A DNA stretch of 64,000 nucleotides from JAXMDC01 sp046349035 (GCA_046349035.1 JAXMDC010000005.1:1-64000), one strand, 5' to 3'; numbered from the stretch's first letter, positions 33,256 through 42,352 are shown. Made by a program: numbers and translations. Notes: generated from the letters alone by a model not told the origin.

Positions 33256-33300
33256 TGTCGCACTTGTCACACTTGTCGCACTTGCTCGGGGTAAGGCACC
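33256..33300 (+). repeat. Dispersed repeat, copy B
   Basis: Three tandem units of TGTCRCACTTG (33256, 33266 and 33275 onward) lead into CTCGGGGTAAGGC. It is the longest copy and pairs well with the inverted copy D about 340 bases away. Confidence 0.65.
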
Positions 33301-33523
33301 GAGCCTCGGCCTCAACCTCGATGGCCGCTCCCTCTCCGAGCGCTCGCCGGAGGAATCTCATCTGCTCAGTCAGTTATGCAACCGAGATTCTCTGCTAGAT
33401 CAGCCGGTTATCCGCACTGGACCACCGATAGACCGGCGCCGCCGCCGGCAGGGCCACTCACCTTGTCAGCGCTTTGCATCTCAATGCCTAAGCCGACGCC
33501 GACGATCCAGCGGACATCCGTCC

Positions 33524-33552
33524 GCGTTACCCAAAGCAAGTGCGATAGTGCG
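33524..33552 (-). repeat. Dispersed repeat, copy C (inverted)
   Basis: GCGTTACCCAAAGCAAGTGC followed by GATAGTGCG. Its reverse complement gives GCACTTGCTTTGGGTAACGC, matching the A/B pattern. Confidence 0.6.
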
Positions 33553-33635
33553 TCAGGCAGGTCAAAGACCCGCCGATTGTCCGGCCATCCGGCAATGAGA
33601 CAGACCGGGTCAAACCGTCGAGGTGCCGCCTGTCC

Positions 33636-33669
33636 GCCTTACCCAAAGCAGGTGCGACAAGTGCGACAG
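33636..33669 (-). repeat. Dispersed repeat, copy D (inverted)
   Basis: GCCTTACCCAAAGCAGGTGC followed by GACAAGTGCGACAG. Its reverse complement has two CGCACYTG units then GGGTAAGGC, very close to copy B. C and D are direct repeats 112 bases apart. Confidence 0.65.
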
Positions 33670-33722
33670 CCGCGACAAAGACCGGCAGAGCGCGAGCCAG
33701 ATCCGACGCAGGCTGGCGGAAA

Positions 33723-34343
33723 TCAGATCGCCGCCAGCGTCCAGGCGGCAAGGTCCATGAGCACCCGTGATAGCGCGTCGTTGAGACCGGCCACCACACC
33801 CTCCCCGGTATCCGCCTTAACCGGAGCCGTCGCCGAGAACAGCTTCGTCGCCACGGCCCGCCCGTTACGGTCGTCGAGCAACTGGACGTAAAGCGATACC
33901 CGCGCCGACATGGTGCTCGTCGAGAACTCGAAGGCGCGGATATTCGTCACCAGCTGATAGTCGATGCTGAGCCCTTCGCCGGGGCGGCCGACGGCATGTG
34001 CCCGTCGCGAGACCTGGAACGTCTCGACGATCTTGTCCTGCACGACCTTTGGCAGGCGGTCGGGATACTGGACGTCGGGGTAGTAGGAGAGCTTTCCGCC
34101 GCCCGACACCACCACCCGCACGCTGTTCAGCGTGTCGAGCGCGGTCGCTTCGGGCACCAGAATCTGCGCGTCGGTACGCCCGGCAAGGCGCGCTGCCGCT
34201 GCCGGCGCCTCCAGTTCGTAGGTCACCGGCGGCTGCCCCTTGAACAGGCCGCAACCGGATAGCGCCGCCGCCATTGCCATCGCCATGGCCCCGCGAATGG
34301 CAAGGCTCCTGCGCCTTGGATTGAACCGCACCATCAGCCCCAA
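33723..34343 (-). CDS. ABC-type transport auxiliary lipoprotein (PqiC-like)
   Basis: The 206-residue protein has a lipoprotein signal with lipobox LSGC (Cys31). A domain typical of the auxiliary lipoprotein family follows: YELEAPAAAARLAGRTDAQI, LVPEATALDTLNSVRVVVSG, and KLSYYPDVQYPDRLPKVVQD. It is the last gene of the minus-strand Mla/MCE operon and probably anchors the MCE tunnel at the outer membrane, as PqiC does. The start could also be three codons later. Confidence 0.85.
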   Translation of the reverse strand: MGLMVRFNPRRRSLAIRGAMAMAMAAALSGCGLFKGQPPVTYELEAPAAAARLAGRTDAQILVPEATALDTLNSVRVVVSGGGKLSYYPDVQYPDRLPKVVQDKIVETFQVSRRAHAVGRPGEGLSIDYQLVTNIRAFEFSTSTMSARVSLYVQLLDDRNGRAVATKLFSATAPVKADTGEGVVAGLNDALSRVLMDLAAWTLAAI

Positions 34344-34389
34344 TTCCCTTACCTTTCCGGCGCCTGCCCCCGCAGCGCCGCAGCCCGAA

Positions 34390-36807
34390 TCAACGTCGAT
34401 TGTAGTCCCTAACTGCCGGCGCGCCGCCGAAGATCAGCTGTTGCGGATCGCGTTCGAAGCCGGCACCGATTCGGTCGAACCGCGCGATCGCATGCCTGGC
34501 CTCGGCGATCAGCGCCGTCACGTCATCGAGGCCGCGTGTGGTGAAATTACCGAGCCCGTTGGCGATGTCGCCGGCGCGCCGCTCGAAGGCTTCCGAAACG
34601 CGGGCGATCGAATTGGCCGCCGCCGTCGCCGCCTGGAAGAAGTTGCGCCCATCCGGTCCGGTCAGGAGGTCGTCGAGCTTGGTGACGACGCCGCCGACCC
34701 GCGCCGATGCAGCGTTGATCTGCTGGGCGATCTCCTTGGCATCGGCGACGATCTTGTTGATGTCGCCGTTGCGGGCGTTGAGGTTGGCGACGAAGGAATT
34801 GGCGCTGGCACTCGCCGCCTTGGCGTCGTTGACGATCGCCGTGATGTCGCCGGTCCGGGCGTTGAGGCTGGCGACGAACTGATTGGCGCCGTCCGCGGTT
34901 GCCTTGACGCTGGTTACCGCCGCGCCGGCATCGCCGATGAGGCCGTTGAGTCGCTGACTGGCCGCCGCCGTATTGTCGACCACCGACCTCACCTGCCCCG
35001 GGTCGACTGCGGCAATCACACCGTTGGCGCGAGCGATCACGCCGTTGGCGGCTTCGAGGCTGGTGTTGAGGCCGTTGGAGAAGCGCGCGGCACTGTTCGC
35101 CGCGGCTTGCGCATCGGTGATGATGGCGTTGACGTCGGCGCTGCGGGCAGTGATGCCGGTAACGAAGCCGCGCGCATCGTTCACGGCCGCGCCGGCATTG
35201 GCGACAATCGCGCCGACCCCGCCCGCCGCGTCGTTCAGCTTGTTGGCGGCGGCGCCAACCGCATCGACCGCCCCCTGCACCTTCACCGGATCGACAGCCG
35301 CAACCGCGGCGTTGGCGCGATTGATGACGCCGTTGGCGTTGTCGAGCGTGGTGTTCAGGCCAGCAGTGAACTGCGTGACGTTGGCAACCGCTGTATTGAT
35401 CTTGGCCGGATCGACCGCCGTCACCACCCCGTCGACCTTGGTCACCACGCCGTTGGCGTTGGCGATGAGGCCGTTGGCGCTCGTGAGCGTATTGCCGAGG
35501 CCGGCGGTGAACTGCGCGGCGTCGGTGAGCACCGTCTTGGCGCTTGCCACGATCTGGTTGATGTCGCCGTTGCGCGCGTTGAGGTTGGCGGCAAAGTCGC
35601 GCACGCTGGTCACCGCCGTCTGCGCGTCGGCGACGATGGTGTTGATGCCGCGCGAAGCGTCGCCGACCCGCTTGGCGGCATCGCCGATCTCCGTCACTGC
35701 GCCGTTGATCACCTTGGGATCGACCGCGGCCACCACCGCGCCGGCCCGGTTCACCAGCGCATTGACGTTGTCGAGCGTCGCGCCAAGGCCGGTCGAGAAC
35801 TGCGAGGCGTTGGCCATCGTCGTCCGCGTATCCGCGACAATCTGACCGAAGCTCTGGCTGGCCTCGTTCACCCGCCCGATCAGCGACGCCGCGTCGTTGA
35901 CGGCCGTGCGGATGGCATTGGGATCGACCGCGCCGACAATCTGGTTGGCGCGCGCCACCACCGCATTCGCTCCGTCCAGCGTGGTATTGAGGTTGCCGCC
36001 GAACCGCGAGAGATCGCCCGCCGCCTGCTGGACCGTGTTGAGGACGCCGTTCAGCTGCTGCGAGGCGTTGGCGACATTGGTCATCGCCTTGTCGGTGTTG
36101 TCGACCACCGACTTCACCTTGCTTGTGTCGATTGCCGCGACCAGTGCGTCGGTCTTGTCGATCAGGCCCTGGACCTTGCCGGCGGCGTCGTTGATCGTTT
36201 TTGCCGCGGTGGCAACATTGGCCAGCGTCTCGCCGACCCCGCCCGAGTTCTTGGCGAGCGCATCCGTAAAAGTCGCGGTATTATTGAGGGTGCTCTTGAG
36301 TGCCGGCGCCGCGACCTCGAGGAGCTCGTTGACGCGGTCGACCGCCACATTGACCTTGCCGACCACCGAGCCGGCGCTCGCCATGATGCTGGCGAACGAT
36401 CCTTCGCTGCCGGCAAGCTTCTCGCCTGGCTTGCCGAGAATGCTGGCCGCTGACGGCGTACCGCCCAGCAGTTGGACGTAGGCGACACCGGTCAAAAGGT
36501 TGAGGGCGATGTCGGCCTTGGTGTCCCTCTTGATCGGCGTATCGCCCTTGACCGACAGGACCACCTCGACCTTGTTCGGGTCGGCCTGATTGAAGGCCAA
36601 GTTGACTACATTGCCAACCTTGATGCCATTGAAGAAGACGTCGTTACCGGGCGCCAAGCCATTGACGGTGCCGCCGAATTCGACCGTGAATTCGGTCCGC
36701 AGCCCAGCTTCGTTGAAGCGCTTCAGCCAATAGACGAAGCCGAAGCCGAGCGCGATCACCAAGAGGGTGAACAGGCCGATGGCGGCGTAGTTGGCTCGCG
36801 TTTCCAT
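34390..36807 (-). CDS. MCE/MlaD-family lipid-transport protein with long repeat tail
   Basis: The 805-residue protein has one N-terminal membrane anchor (about 9-28) and one MCE domain (about 39-117: FTVEFGGTVNGLAPGNDVFF, then NGIKVGNVVNL). A very long Ala/Asn/Val-rich helical tail (about 150-780) follows. Six times the tail repeats the motif AVDPxxxxxAV (first as AAIDTSKVKSVV at about 224, then about 292 and 361), and LNARNGDINxIVA recurs three times. The C-terminal LIFGGAPAVRDYNRR is typical of alphaproteobacterial MCE proteins. Usual MlaD proteins have 150-330 residues, so this is unusually long; the tail may form a helical tunnel across the periplasm as in PqiB or LetB (inference). Confidence 0.88.
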   Translation of the reverse strand: METRANYAAIGLFTLLVIALGFGFVYWLKRFNEAGLRTEFTVEFGGTVNGLAPGNDVFFNGIKVGNVVNLAFNQADPNKVEVVLSVKGDTPIKRDTKADIALNLLTGVAYVQLLGGTPSAASILGKPGEKLAGSEGSFASIMASAGSVVGKVNVAVDRVNELLEVAAPALKSTLNNTATFTDALAKNSGGVGETLANVATAAKTINDAAGKVQGLIDKTDALVAAIDTSKVKSVVDNTDKAMTNVANASQQLNGVLNTVQQAAGDLSRFGGNLNTTLDGANAVVARANQIVGAVDPNAIRTAVNDAASLIGRVNEASQSFGQIVADTRTTMANASQFSTGLGATLDNVNALVNRAGAVVAAVDPKVINGAVTEIGDAAKRVGDASRGINTIVADAQTAVTSVRDFAANLNARNGDINQIVASAKTVLTDAAQFTAGLGNTLTSANGLIANANGVVTKVDGVVTAVDPAKINTAVANVTQFTAGLNTTLDNANGVINRANAAVAAVDPVKVQGAVDAVGAAANKLNDAAGGVGAIVANAGAAVNDARGFVTGITARSADVNAIITDAQAAANSAARFSNGLNTSLEAANGVIARANGVIAAVDPGQVRSVVDNTAAASQRLNGLIGDAGAAVTSVKATADGANQFVASLNARTGDITAIVNDAKAASASANSFVANLNARNGDINKIVADAKEIAQQINAASARVGGVVTKLDDLLTGPDGRNFFQAATAAANSIARVSEAFERRAGDIANGLGNFTTRGLDDVTALIAEARHAIARFDRIGAGFERDPQQLIFGGAPAVRDYNRR

Positions 36808-36819
36808 AGTCCGTCCTCT

Positions 36820-37626
36820 TCAGAGGCCAAGATGGCGTGCGCGCACGCCATGAAAATAGCTCTTCACCCAGGGGTGGTCGAATTCCAGCATGTCCTGCAG
36901 CGAACCGTGCACCAGCACTTTGCGATCGGCGAGAATGGCGATCCGGTCGCAGGTGGCGGTCAGGCTGTCGAGGTCGTGCGTCACCATGAACACCGTAAGG
37001 TCCAAGGCATCGCGCAGCGTCATGATCAGCTGATCGAACTCGGCGGCGCCGATCGGGTCGAGGCCCGAGGTCGGCTCGTCGAGGAACAGGATCTCCGGGT
37101 CGAGGGCGAGCGCCCGGGCAAGGCCGGCGCGCTTGGTCATGCCTCCAGACAGTTCGGAAGGAAACTTGTCTGCCGCACTCATCGGCAGGCCGACCAATTC
37201 GATCTTGAGCCGGGCGAGTTCGTCCATCAGGCGAGCCGAGAGACGCAGATGCTCTCGCATCGGCACCTGGACGTTCTGCAGCACCGTCAGCGACGAGAAC
37301 AGCGCCCCTTGCTGGAAGAGGACGCCGAGGCGCCGGTCGACCGCGCCGCGATGGACGAAATCGGCGTTGCCGAAATCCGTGCCGAGGATTTCCACCGTCC
37401 CCGCCCGCCGCGGCAAAAGCCCGAGGATGGTGCGCGTCAGCACCGACTTGCCGGTACCCGAAGCGCCGACCACCCCCAGCACCTCGCCGCGATAAACGTC
37501 GAGGTCGAGTTCGTGCAGCGTCGGCGCATCGCCGAAGCCGCCGGAAAGTCCGCGCACCCGCAGCACTACCTCCTGGCTGCGCTGGCCGTTGGTCTTTGCG
37601 GCGGTGGCTGCCTGCGGGCCCATCAA
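36820..37626 (-). CDS. Lipid-transport ABC ATPase (MlaF-like)
   Basis: The 268-residue ATP-binding subunit has Walker A (GVVGASGTGKSVLTRTILGL), the signature (SELSGGMTKRAGLARALAL), Walker B (PEILFLDEPTSGLDP) and the switch histidine (FMVTHDLDSL). LSGGMTKRAGLARAL is characteristic of MlaF. It lies between the permease and MCE genes and overlaps the permease stop-to-start by four bases. Confidence 0.94.
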   Translation of the reverse strand: MMGPQAATAAKTNGQRSQEVVLRVRGLSGGFGDAPTLHELDLDVYRGEVLGVVGASGTGKSVLTRTILGLLPRRAGTVEILGTDFGNADFVHRGAVDRRLGVLFQQGALFSSLTVLQNVQVPMREHLRLSARLMDELARLKIELVGLPMSAADKFPSELSGGMTKRAGLARALALDPEILFLDEPTSGLDPIGAAEFDQLIMTLRDALDLTVFMVTHDLDSLTATCDRIAILADRKVLVHGSLQDMLEFDHPWVKSYFHGVRARHLGL

Positions 37627-38777
37627 TATTTCACCGAGGCAAAGAAGATCGCGAACAGGCCGTCCGCCACGATCACCATGAAGATCGATTTGACCACCGA
37701 GGCAGTGGTCTGGACGCCGAGCGATTCGGCGCTGCCGCGCACCCGGAGGCCTTCGTTGGCGGCAATCACGCCGATGATCAGGCCCATGAACGGCGCCTTG
37801 ATCAACCCGACCGCCAGCGTGTTGAAGGCAACCGCATCGCGCAGGCGGCTGATGAAGGTCTCGAACGGCACGTTGATATAGAGGAAGGAGACGAACGCCC
37901 CGCCGACCAACGCCGAGAGGTCGGCGATGAACGTCAGGAGGGGCATCGCCATCACCAGGGCGATCAGCCGCGGCAGAATCAGCACGTCCGCCGGATCGAG
38001 GCCGATGACATGGAGGGCGTCGATCTCCTCCCGCATCTTCATCGAGCCGATCTCGGCGGTATAGGCGCTGCCCGATCGGCCTGCGATCATGATCGCGGTG
38101 AGTAGAACGCCGATTTCGCGCAGCACCAGAATCCCGACAAGGTCGACGACGAAGAGATCGGCGCCAAAGCGCTGCAGCTGGAAAGCGCCTTGTTGGGCAA
38201 TGATCCCGCCGATCAGGAACGAGATCAGCGTGACGATCGGCACCGCCTGCAGGCCGGTCCGGTCGAGGTGGTAGACGATCGATGTCGGCCGGAAACGCGA
38301 CGGATTGAGCAGCGCTCGCGCCAGGCCCCGCGCCGCACCGCCGAGGAGCGAAAGTCCCCCGACGAAATCGTCAAAGGCGTCGACGACGCGCCGCCCGACG
38401 GCGGAAAGGACCGGGACATCGCCGCCTTTTTGCAGGGCTGTTGCCGGAGGCGCGGCCGTCGGCGCCGGCGCTTCGACTGCCTGAATGAGTCGACGGGCGT
38501 TCTCGGAAACGCCGGTCAGCGTCACCTGGGCGCCGGCGGATGTGAGTTCGTGCCACAGCCGACTGATCAGCCACGCTCCGGCGGTATCGATGTGCGTCAG
38601 GCCGCTGAGGTCCAGCACCGCGGCGCGCGGCGGCGACCCCACTATCGCCTCAATTTCGCGTTCAAGACTGGCGACGGTTTCGACAGACCACACGCCAACC
38701 GCGGCCAGGGAAGTCTGGCCGGCCGTGCTGGTGCGGATCAATCGAGCTTTGTTCTGTACTGCGTCGGCAGCCGTCAT
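37623..38777 (-). CDS. MlaE-type permease fused to an N-terminal STAS (MlaB-like) domain
   Basis: The 384-residue protein joins a STAS domain (about 12-100: AAVLDLSGLTHIDTAGAWLI) to a MlaE permease (about 140-384: GGIIAQQGAFQLQRFGADLF, then TAIMIAGRSGSAYTAEIGSM). STAS proteins such as MlaB regulate this ABC system, and the fused form is common in alphaproteobacteria. It is first in the minus-strand operon, followed by the ATPase (ATGA overlap), the MCE protein and the lipoprotein. The system probably moves phospholipids between membranes; the direction is not readable. Confidence 0.93.
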   Translation of the reverse strand: MTAADAVQNKARLIRTSTAGQTSLAAVGVWSVETVASLEREIEAIVGSPPRAAVLDLSGLTHIDTAGAWLISRLWHELTSAGAQVTLTGVSENARRLIQAVEAPAPTAAPPATALQKGGDVPVLSAVGRRVVDAFDDFVGGLSLLGGAARGLARALLNPSRFRPTSIVYHLDRTGLQAVPIVTLISFLIGGIIAQQGAFQLQRFGADLFVVDLVGILVLREIGVLLTAIMIAGRSGSAYTAEIGSMKMREEIDALHVIGLDPADVLILPRLIALVMAMPLLTFIADLSALVGGAFVSFLYINVPFETFISRLRDAVAFNTLAVGLIKAPFMGLIIGVIAANEGLRVRGSAESLGVQTTASVVKSIFMVIVADGLFAIFFASVKY

Positions 38778-39032
38778 AAATGCCGCATAGTCCTTCTCGC
38801 CGCGTCTGCCAAGAATACGGCGGCATCATGCTCCCCTGTGGCAAGTGTGCCTCCCTCTCCCCGGCGCCGCAAGCGCTCAAGCCGGCATGAACGGCATCGA
38901 CGATCGATAGCGGCCTTTCGGTCACACTCATTCGGGCAACGAACGAAGCGCCGCCGACCCCCTTCCGGTTTTGCTAAACTCCGACGACCTCTGATTCGTC
39001 GCGTCGCCGATGCGACCGTGGGGAGAAGGCTT

Positions 39033-39560
39033 ATGCCCCGCCAGCCGACCGAGCCGATGCCGCAAGCCGACTTCGATGCCATCGAAGCGGCAGTGATGGA
39101 GACCGCCCGCGGCCGCTGGTTTCTCACCGAATACGCGCGCCGGCATCGCTCCGCTGACACCGAATCGATCCTCGCCGCGATCAAGCAGTTGGAAGGCGCA
39201 TTGCGCAGCCGCGATTTCCTCGACGGTCCCTCGCCCGTCGGCGAAGGCAAGGCGGCCGTCGTCCGCGGCGGACCGACGCCGGGAAGTCTCGCCGAACAGG
39301 AGGCCTCGCTGCATGCCGCTTGGCCCCGCCGCGACGAGGCAAGCGGCGGCGGGCCGCACCTCGCCCCTGGGGCATTGCCGGGCGGCACAACCGAACTCGC
39401 AGCCCGATCACCGTTCGGGACGCCTCCCGCGACCGGGCTATCGACCTCCAGCGATGGCAAACCCGATTTGCGCCGAAGCGAGCGGCCGGTATCGTCGGAT
39501 CTGGTGGACGATCCGACTCTGGCGATGAGCCGGGCCGAGAAGATCGCCCTATTCTGTTAG
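39033..39560 (+). CDS. Conserved alphaproteobacterial protein, unknown function
   Basis: The 175-residue protein starts at the ATG at 39033, preceded by GGGAGAAGG; frames further upstream run through the Mla promoter region and are rejected. The N-terminal segment DFDAIEAAVMETARGRWFLT then EYARRHRSADTESILAAIKQ resembles a motif I recall from many uncharacterised alphaproteobacterial proteins. A low-complexity middle follows. The C-terminus AMSRAEKIALFC also looks conserved. It is divergent from the Mla operon. Confidence 0.7.
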   Translation: MPRQPTEPMPQADFDAIEAAVMETARGRWFLTEYARRHRSADTESILAAIKQLEGALRSRDFLDGPSPVGEGKAAVVRGGPTPGSLAEQEASLHAAWPRRDEASGGGPHLAPGALPGGTTELAARSPFGTPPATGLSTSSDGKPDLRRSERPVSSDLVDDPTLAMSRAEKIALFC

Positions 39561-39631
39561 CTGGCGGCGGCCGGGCTTTCTGTGGACAGGCGTGAATAAC
39601 GGGGAAAACCCCTGCCGCTCCGCGGGCGCGG

Positions 39632-40534
39632 TTAAGTGCGCCCCTGCCGCCCGTCTGCCGGGAGGACCGAAGTCAGGAGGTCCATCAGCGCCGCTCCGCC
39701 GCTGGAAACCGCAGCCTCTTCCTCCATGTCGAGGACCGGCTGGATCGCCGGCACGGCCGCGCCGCCCCAACGGATCAGGTTGAGATTGCCGTCGAAATCC
39801 TCGGCCACCGCCGTGCAGCTTTCGACCCAGTCGCCGGTATTGACGTAGTGGATGCCGAAATCGTCGTGCATGTCGGCATGGTGGATATGGCCGCAGATCA
39901 CGCCATCGGCGTTGTTGCGGCGCGCCGCCTCGACCAAAGCCGCCCGGTAGTGGCCGAAAAAATTGACGATGTTTTTGACTCGATTCTTCGCCCAAGCCGA
40001 CAACGACCAATAGCGCAGCCCGAGGCCGGACCGCACGCGGTTGATGCCGGCATTAGCGAGAATAGCGCTCCGGTAAGCGGCGTCGCCGACCAGAGAGAGC
40101 CAGCGCATCCGCCGCACCACGACATCGAACTGGTCGCCGTGAATGACGAGGTAGCGCCGCCCGGCAGCCGTGACGTGGATGATGCTGTCCATCACCTCGA
40201 CGCCGCCGAAATGCCGCCCGGGGTAGTCGCGCATGAACTCGTCGTGATTGCCCGGCAGGTAGATGACGCGGGCCCCCTTGCGAGCCTTGCGGAGCAGCGC
40301 CTGCACGACCTGATTGTGGCTCTCCGGCCAGTACCAACCGTTCCGCAAGCGCCAACCGTCGACCACATCGCCGACTAGATAGATTGCATCGGCCTCGTTG
40401 TGGCTGAGGAACTCGACCAGCCGCGCCGCTTGGTTTCCCTTCATTCCGAGGTGGAAATCGGAAAGGAAAAGGGCGCGGTGGCGGACCGGCATACGATGCG
40501 CGGCGGTTGGGTCGTTGGTCATGGTCTTGGTCAT
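39632..40534 (-). CDS. LpxH-like metallophosphoesterase (UDP-2,3-diacylglucosamine pyrophosphatase family)
   Basis: The product is 300 residues from the ATG at 40534; a second in-frame ATG lies at 40522. It carries the calcineurin-like metal motifs in order: LFLSDFHLG, LVGDVVDGW, YLPGNHDEF, IHGDQFD and CGHIHHAD. The family hydrolyses a pyrophosphate in lipid A synthesis (LpxH), but close homologues outside the lpx cluster, as here, are annotated only as LpxH-like. Many alphaproteobacteria use LpxI instead, so the substrate is uncertain. Confidence 0.85.
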   Translation of the reverse strand: MTKTMTNDPTAAHRMPVRHRALFLSDFHLGMKGNQAARLVEFLSHNEADAIYLVGDVVDGWRLRNGWYWPESHNQVVQALLRKARKGARVIYLPGNHDEFMRDYPGRHFGGVEVMDSIIHVTAAGRRYLVIHGDQFDVVVRRMRWLSLVGDAAYRSAILANAGINRVRSGLGLRYWSLSAWAKNRVKNIVNFFGHYRAALVEAARRNNADGVICGHIHHADMHDDFGIHYVNTGDWVESCTAVAEDFDGNLNLIRWGGAAVPAIQPVLDMEEEAAVSSGGAALMDLLTSVLPADGRQGRT

Positions 40535-40703
40535 TAGCGGCAATCGATAACAGCTTCGTGACCGGATTGGTACCCGGCCCCGACCGCCGGTCGGGCAGCG
40601 CACAATTCCGCGGTTTCGCCCGGTCGTTCAGCCTGTGACGCCGGTCCCCGCCGTGGTACGAAGGCGCACTGGAAAGTCCAGGCAGATCAGGGGGCTAGCG
40701 TCC

Positions 40704-41546
40704 ATGAAATTTCTCCGTTTTGGCGCCGAGGGAGCCGAGCGCCCGGGAGCGATCGACAAGACCCGCACCCTCCGCGACATCTCCTCGATCGTCGACGACA
40801 TCACCCCCCGCACTATTGCCGAAGGGCAACTCGCGCGCCTCTCCGGTGTCGATCTTGAACGTCTCCCCTATGTGCCGATGGGCACCCGCATCGGCCCGCC
40901 GATCGCCTGGACCGGCAACTTCATCGGCGTCGGTCTCAATTACGCCGATCACGCCGCTGAAATCGGCCAAGCTTTACCGAAAGAGCCGATTCTCTTCTCC
41001 AAGGCACCGAACTGCATATGCGGCCCTAACGATCCGATTCGTGTTCCACCCGGCTCGGTCAAGCTGGACTGGGAGGTGGAACTGGCCATCGTCATCGGCA
41101 GGCGGGCATACAACATCCCCGAATCGGCGGCGATGTCGGCAATCCTCGGCTTCACCATCTGCAACGACCTGTCCGAGCGCGCCTGGCAGCTGGAGGGCAC
41201 CGGGCAGTGGATGAAGGGTAAGTGCGCGCCGACCTTCGGCCCGATCGGTCCTTGGCTGATCACGCCCGACGAGGCCGGCGACATCGACAATCTCGACATG
41301 TTCCTCGACGTCGACGGCGAGCGCATGCAGACCGGCAACACCAAGACGCTGGTGTTCAAGGTGCCGTTCCTCGTCTCCTACATCTCGCGCTTCATGCAGT
41401 TGGAGCCGGGCGACATCATCACCACCGGCACTCCGCCGGGGGTCGGCATGGGCAAGAAGCCGCCGCGCTTTCTGCGTCCGGGCCAGGAGGTGCGCCTTGG
41501 CGTCGGCGGTCTCGGCGAGCAGCGCGCCCAAACGATCGCCGGCTAG
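40704..41546 (+). CDS. Fumarylacetoacetate hydrolase (FAH) family protein
   Basis: The product is 280 residues from the ATG at 40704. The catalytic domain has GVGLNYADHAAEIGQ (about 79), the metal site LDWEVELAIVIG (two acidic ligands; about 123) and TTGTPPGVGMGKKPP (about 246). The family covers acylpyruvases, ureidoglycolate lyase-like and dioate isomerase enzymes, and the sequence alone does not choose between them. It ends on a CTAG shared with convergent thiD. Confidence 0.9.
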   Translation: MKFLRFGAEGAERPGAIDKTRTLRDISSIVDDITPRTIAEGQLARLSGVDLERLPYVPMGTRIGPPIAWTGNFIGVGLNYADHAAEIGQALPKEPILFSKAPNCICGPNDPIRVPPGSVKLDWEVELAIVIGRRAYNIPESAAMSAILGFTICNDLSERAWQLEGTGQWMKGKCAPTFGPIGPWLITPDEAGDIDNLDMFLDVDGERMQTGNTKTLVFKVPFLVSYISRFMQLEPGDIITTGTPPGVGMGKKPPRFLRPGQEVRLGVGGLGEQRAQTIAG

Positions 41547-42352
41547 CTGCGGTCCTGCCACCAAGCGTGGAAGTGGTGAACCGGCCCGCGGCCGCCGCCG
41601 ATCTTCTGTCGCGTCGAAGCGACAAGCGCTGCGGTGAGGTAGGCCTTGGCCTCGCCGACCGCGGTTTCGAGCGCCTTGCCTCTGGCGAGCCCCGCGGCAA
41701 TGCCCGACGACAAGGTGCAGCCGGTCCCATGTGTGTTCGGCGTGTCGATCCGCCGCGCGGTGAACCACCGGCCACCCGATGCCGTTAGGAGGTAGTCGGC
41801 GCTCTCCGCCCCGCTCCCGTGCCCGCCCTTGACGAGAACCGCACGGGGTCCGAGCGCCAGGATCGCCGCAGCCTGCTCCTCCATCTCGGCACCGCTGCGC
41901 GCGGTCGGCAGGCGGGTAAGTCGCGCCGCTTCCGCCAGGTTTGGGGTCACGACCAGTGCAAGCGGTAGGAGGCCCTCGATCAGGACGCTGACCGCGTCAT
42001 CCGCGATCAGCGGGTCGCCGCTCGCCGCCACCATGACCGGGTCGAGAACCACCGTATCGAGCCGATGCGCTTTCAGCCGTTCGGCCACCGCGCGGATCAC
42101 CGCCGGCTGCGACAGCATGCCGATCTTCACTGCGCCGACCGTCATGTCCGCCACCACCGCATCGATCTGCGCCGCGACGAATGCCGGCGGCACGTCGTGG
42201 ACGCCGAACACGCCTCTGGTGTTCTGCGCCGTCAGCGCGGTGATCGCCGAAGCGCCGTAGACCTCAAAGGCGGCGAAGGTCTTGAGGTCGGCCTGAATGC
42301 CCGCGCCGCCGCCCGAGTCGGAGCCGGCGATGGTGAGCGCGATCGGCGTCAC
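41543..42352 (-). CDS. thiD: Hydroxymethylpyrimidine/phosphomethylpyrimidine kinase ThiD
   Basis: The product is 269 residues from a GTG at 42352 that overlaps the upstream stop (GTGA). It has the diagnostic LTIAGSDSGGGAGIQADLKT at the start, the central VLDPVMVAASGDPLI and the ATP-site text DTPNTHGTGCTLSSGIAAGL. It phosphorylates HMP for thiamine synthesis. No other thi gene is in the window. It is the tail of the aminotransferase-pgi-Mo-subunit-thiD overlapping chain. Confidence 0.94.
   Translation of the reverse strand: MTPIALTIAGSDSGGGAGIQADLKTFAAFEVYGASAITALTAQNTRGVFGVHDVPPAFVAAQIDAVVADMTVGAVKIGMLSQPAVIRAVAERLKAHRLDTVVLDPVMVAASGDPLIADDAVSVLIEGLLPLALVVTPNLAEAARLTRLPTARSGAEMEEQAAAILALGPRAVLVKGGHGSGAESADYLLTASGGRWFTARRIDTPNTHGTGCTLSSGIAAGLARGKALETAVGEAKAYLTAALVASTRQKIGGGRGPVHHFHAWWQDRS

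Larger units (their letters stand above)
33089..33722. other. Non-coding region with dispersed TGTCGCACTTG repeats
   Basis: 634 bases between the giant coiled-coil gene and the Mla operon contain no supported gene. They hold four related repeats, two in each orientation: 33175-33198, 33256-33300, 33524-33552 and 33636-33669. The rest is ordinary GC-rich sequence. Confidence 0.65.

Noticed and set aside
30611..33361. 916-codon minus-strand ORF antisense to the giant coiled-coil gene
   Set aside because: The opposite frame of a repetitive, GC-rich gene stays open by codon bias. It has no recognisable domain and crosses the non-coding repeat region.
34240..36453. 737-codon plus-strand ORF antisense to the MCE gene
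   Set aside because: Shadow of the repetitive MCE tail; the product is a Gly/Arg/Asp-rich mirror repeat.
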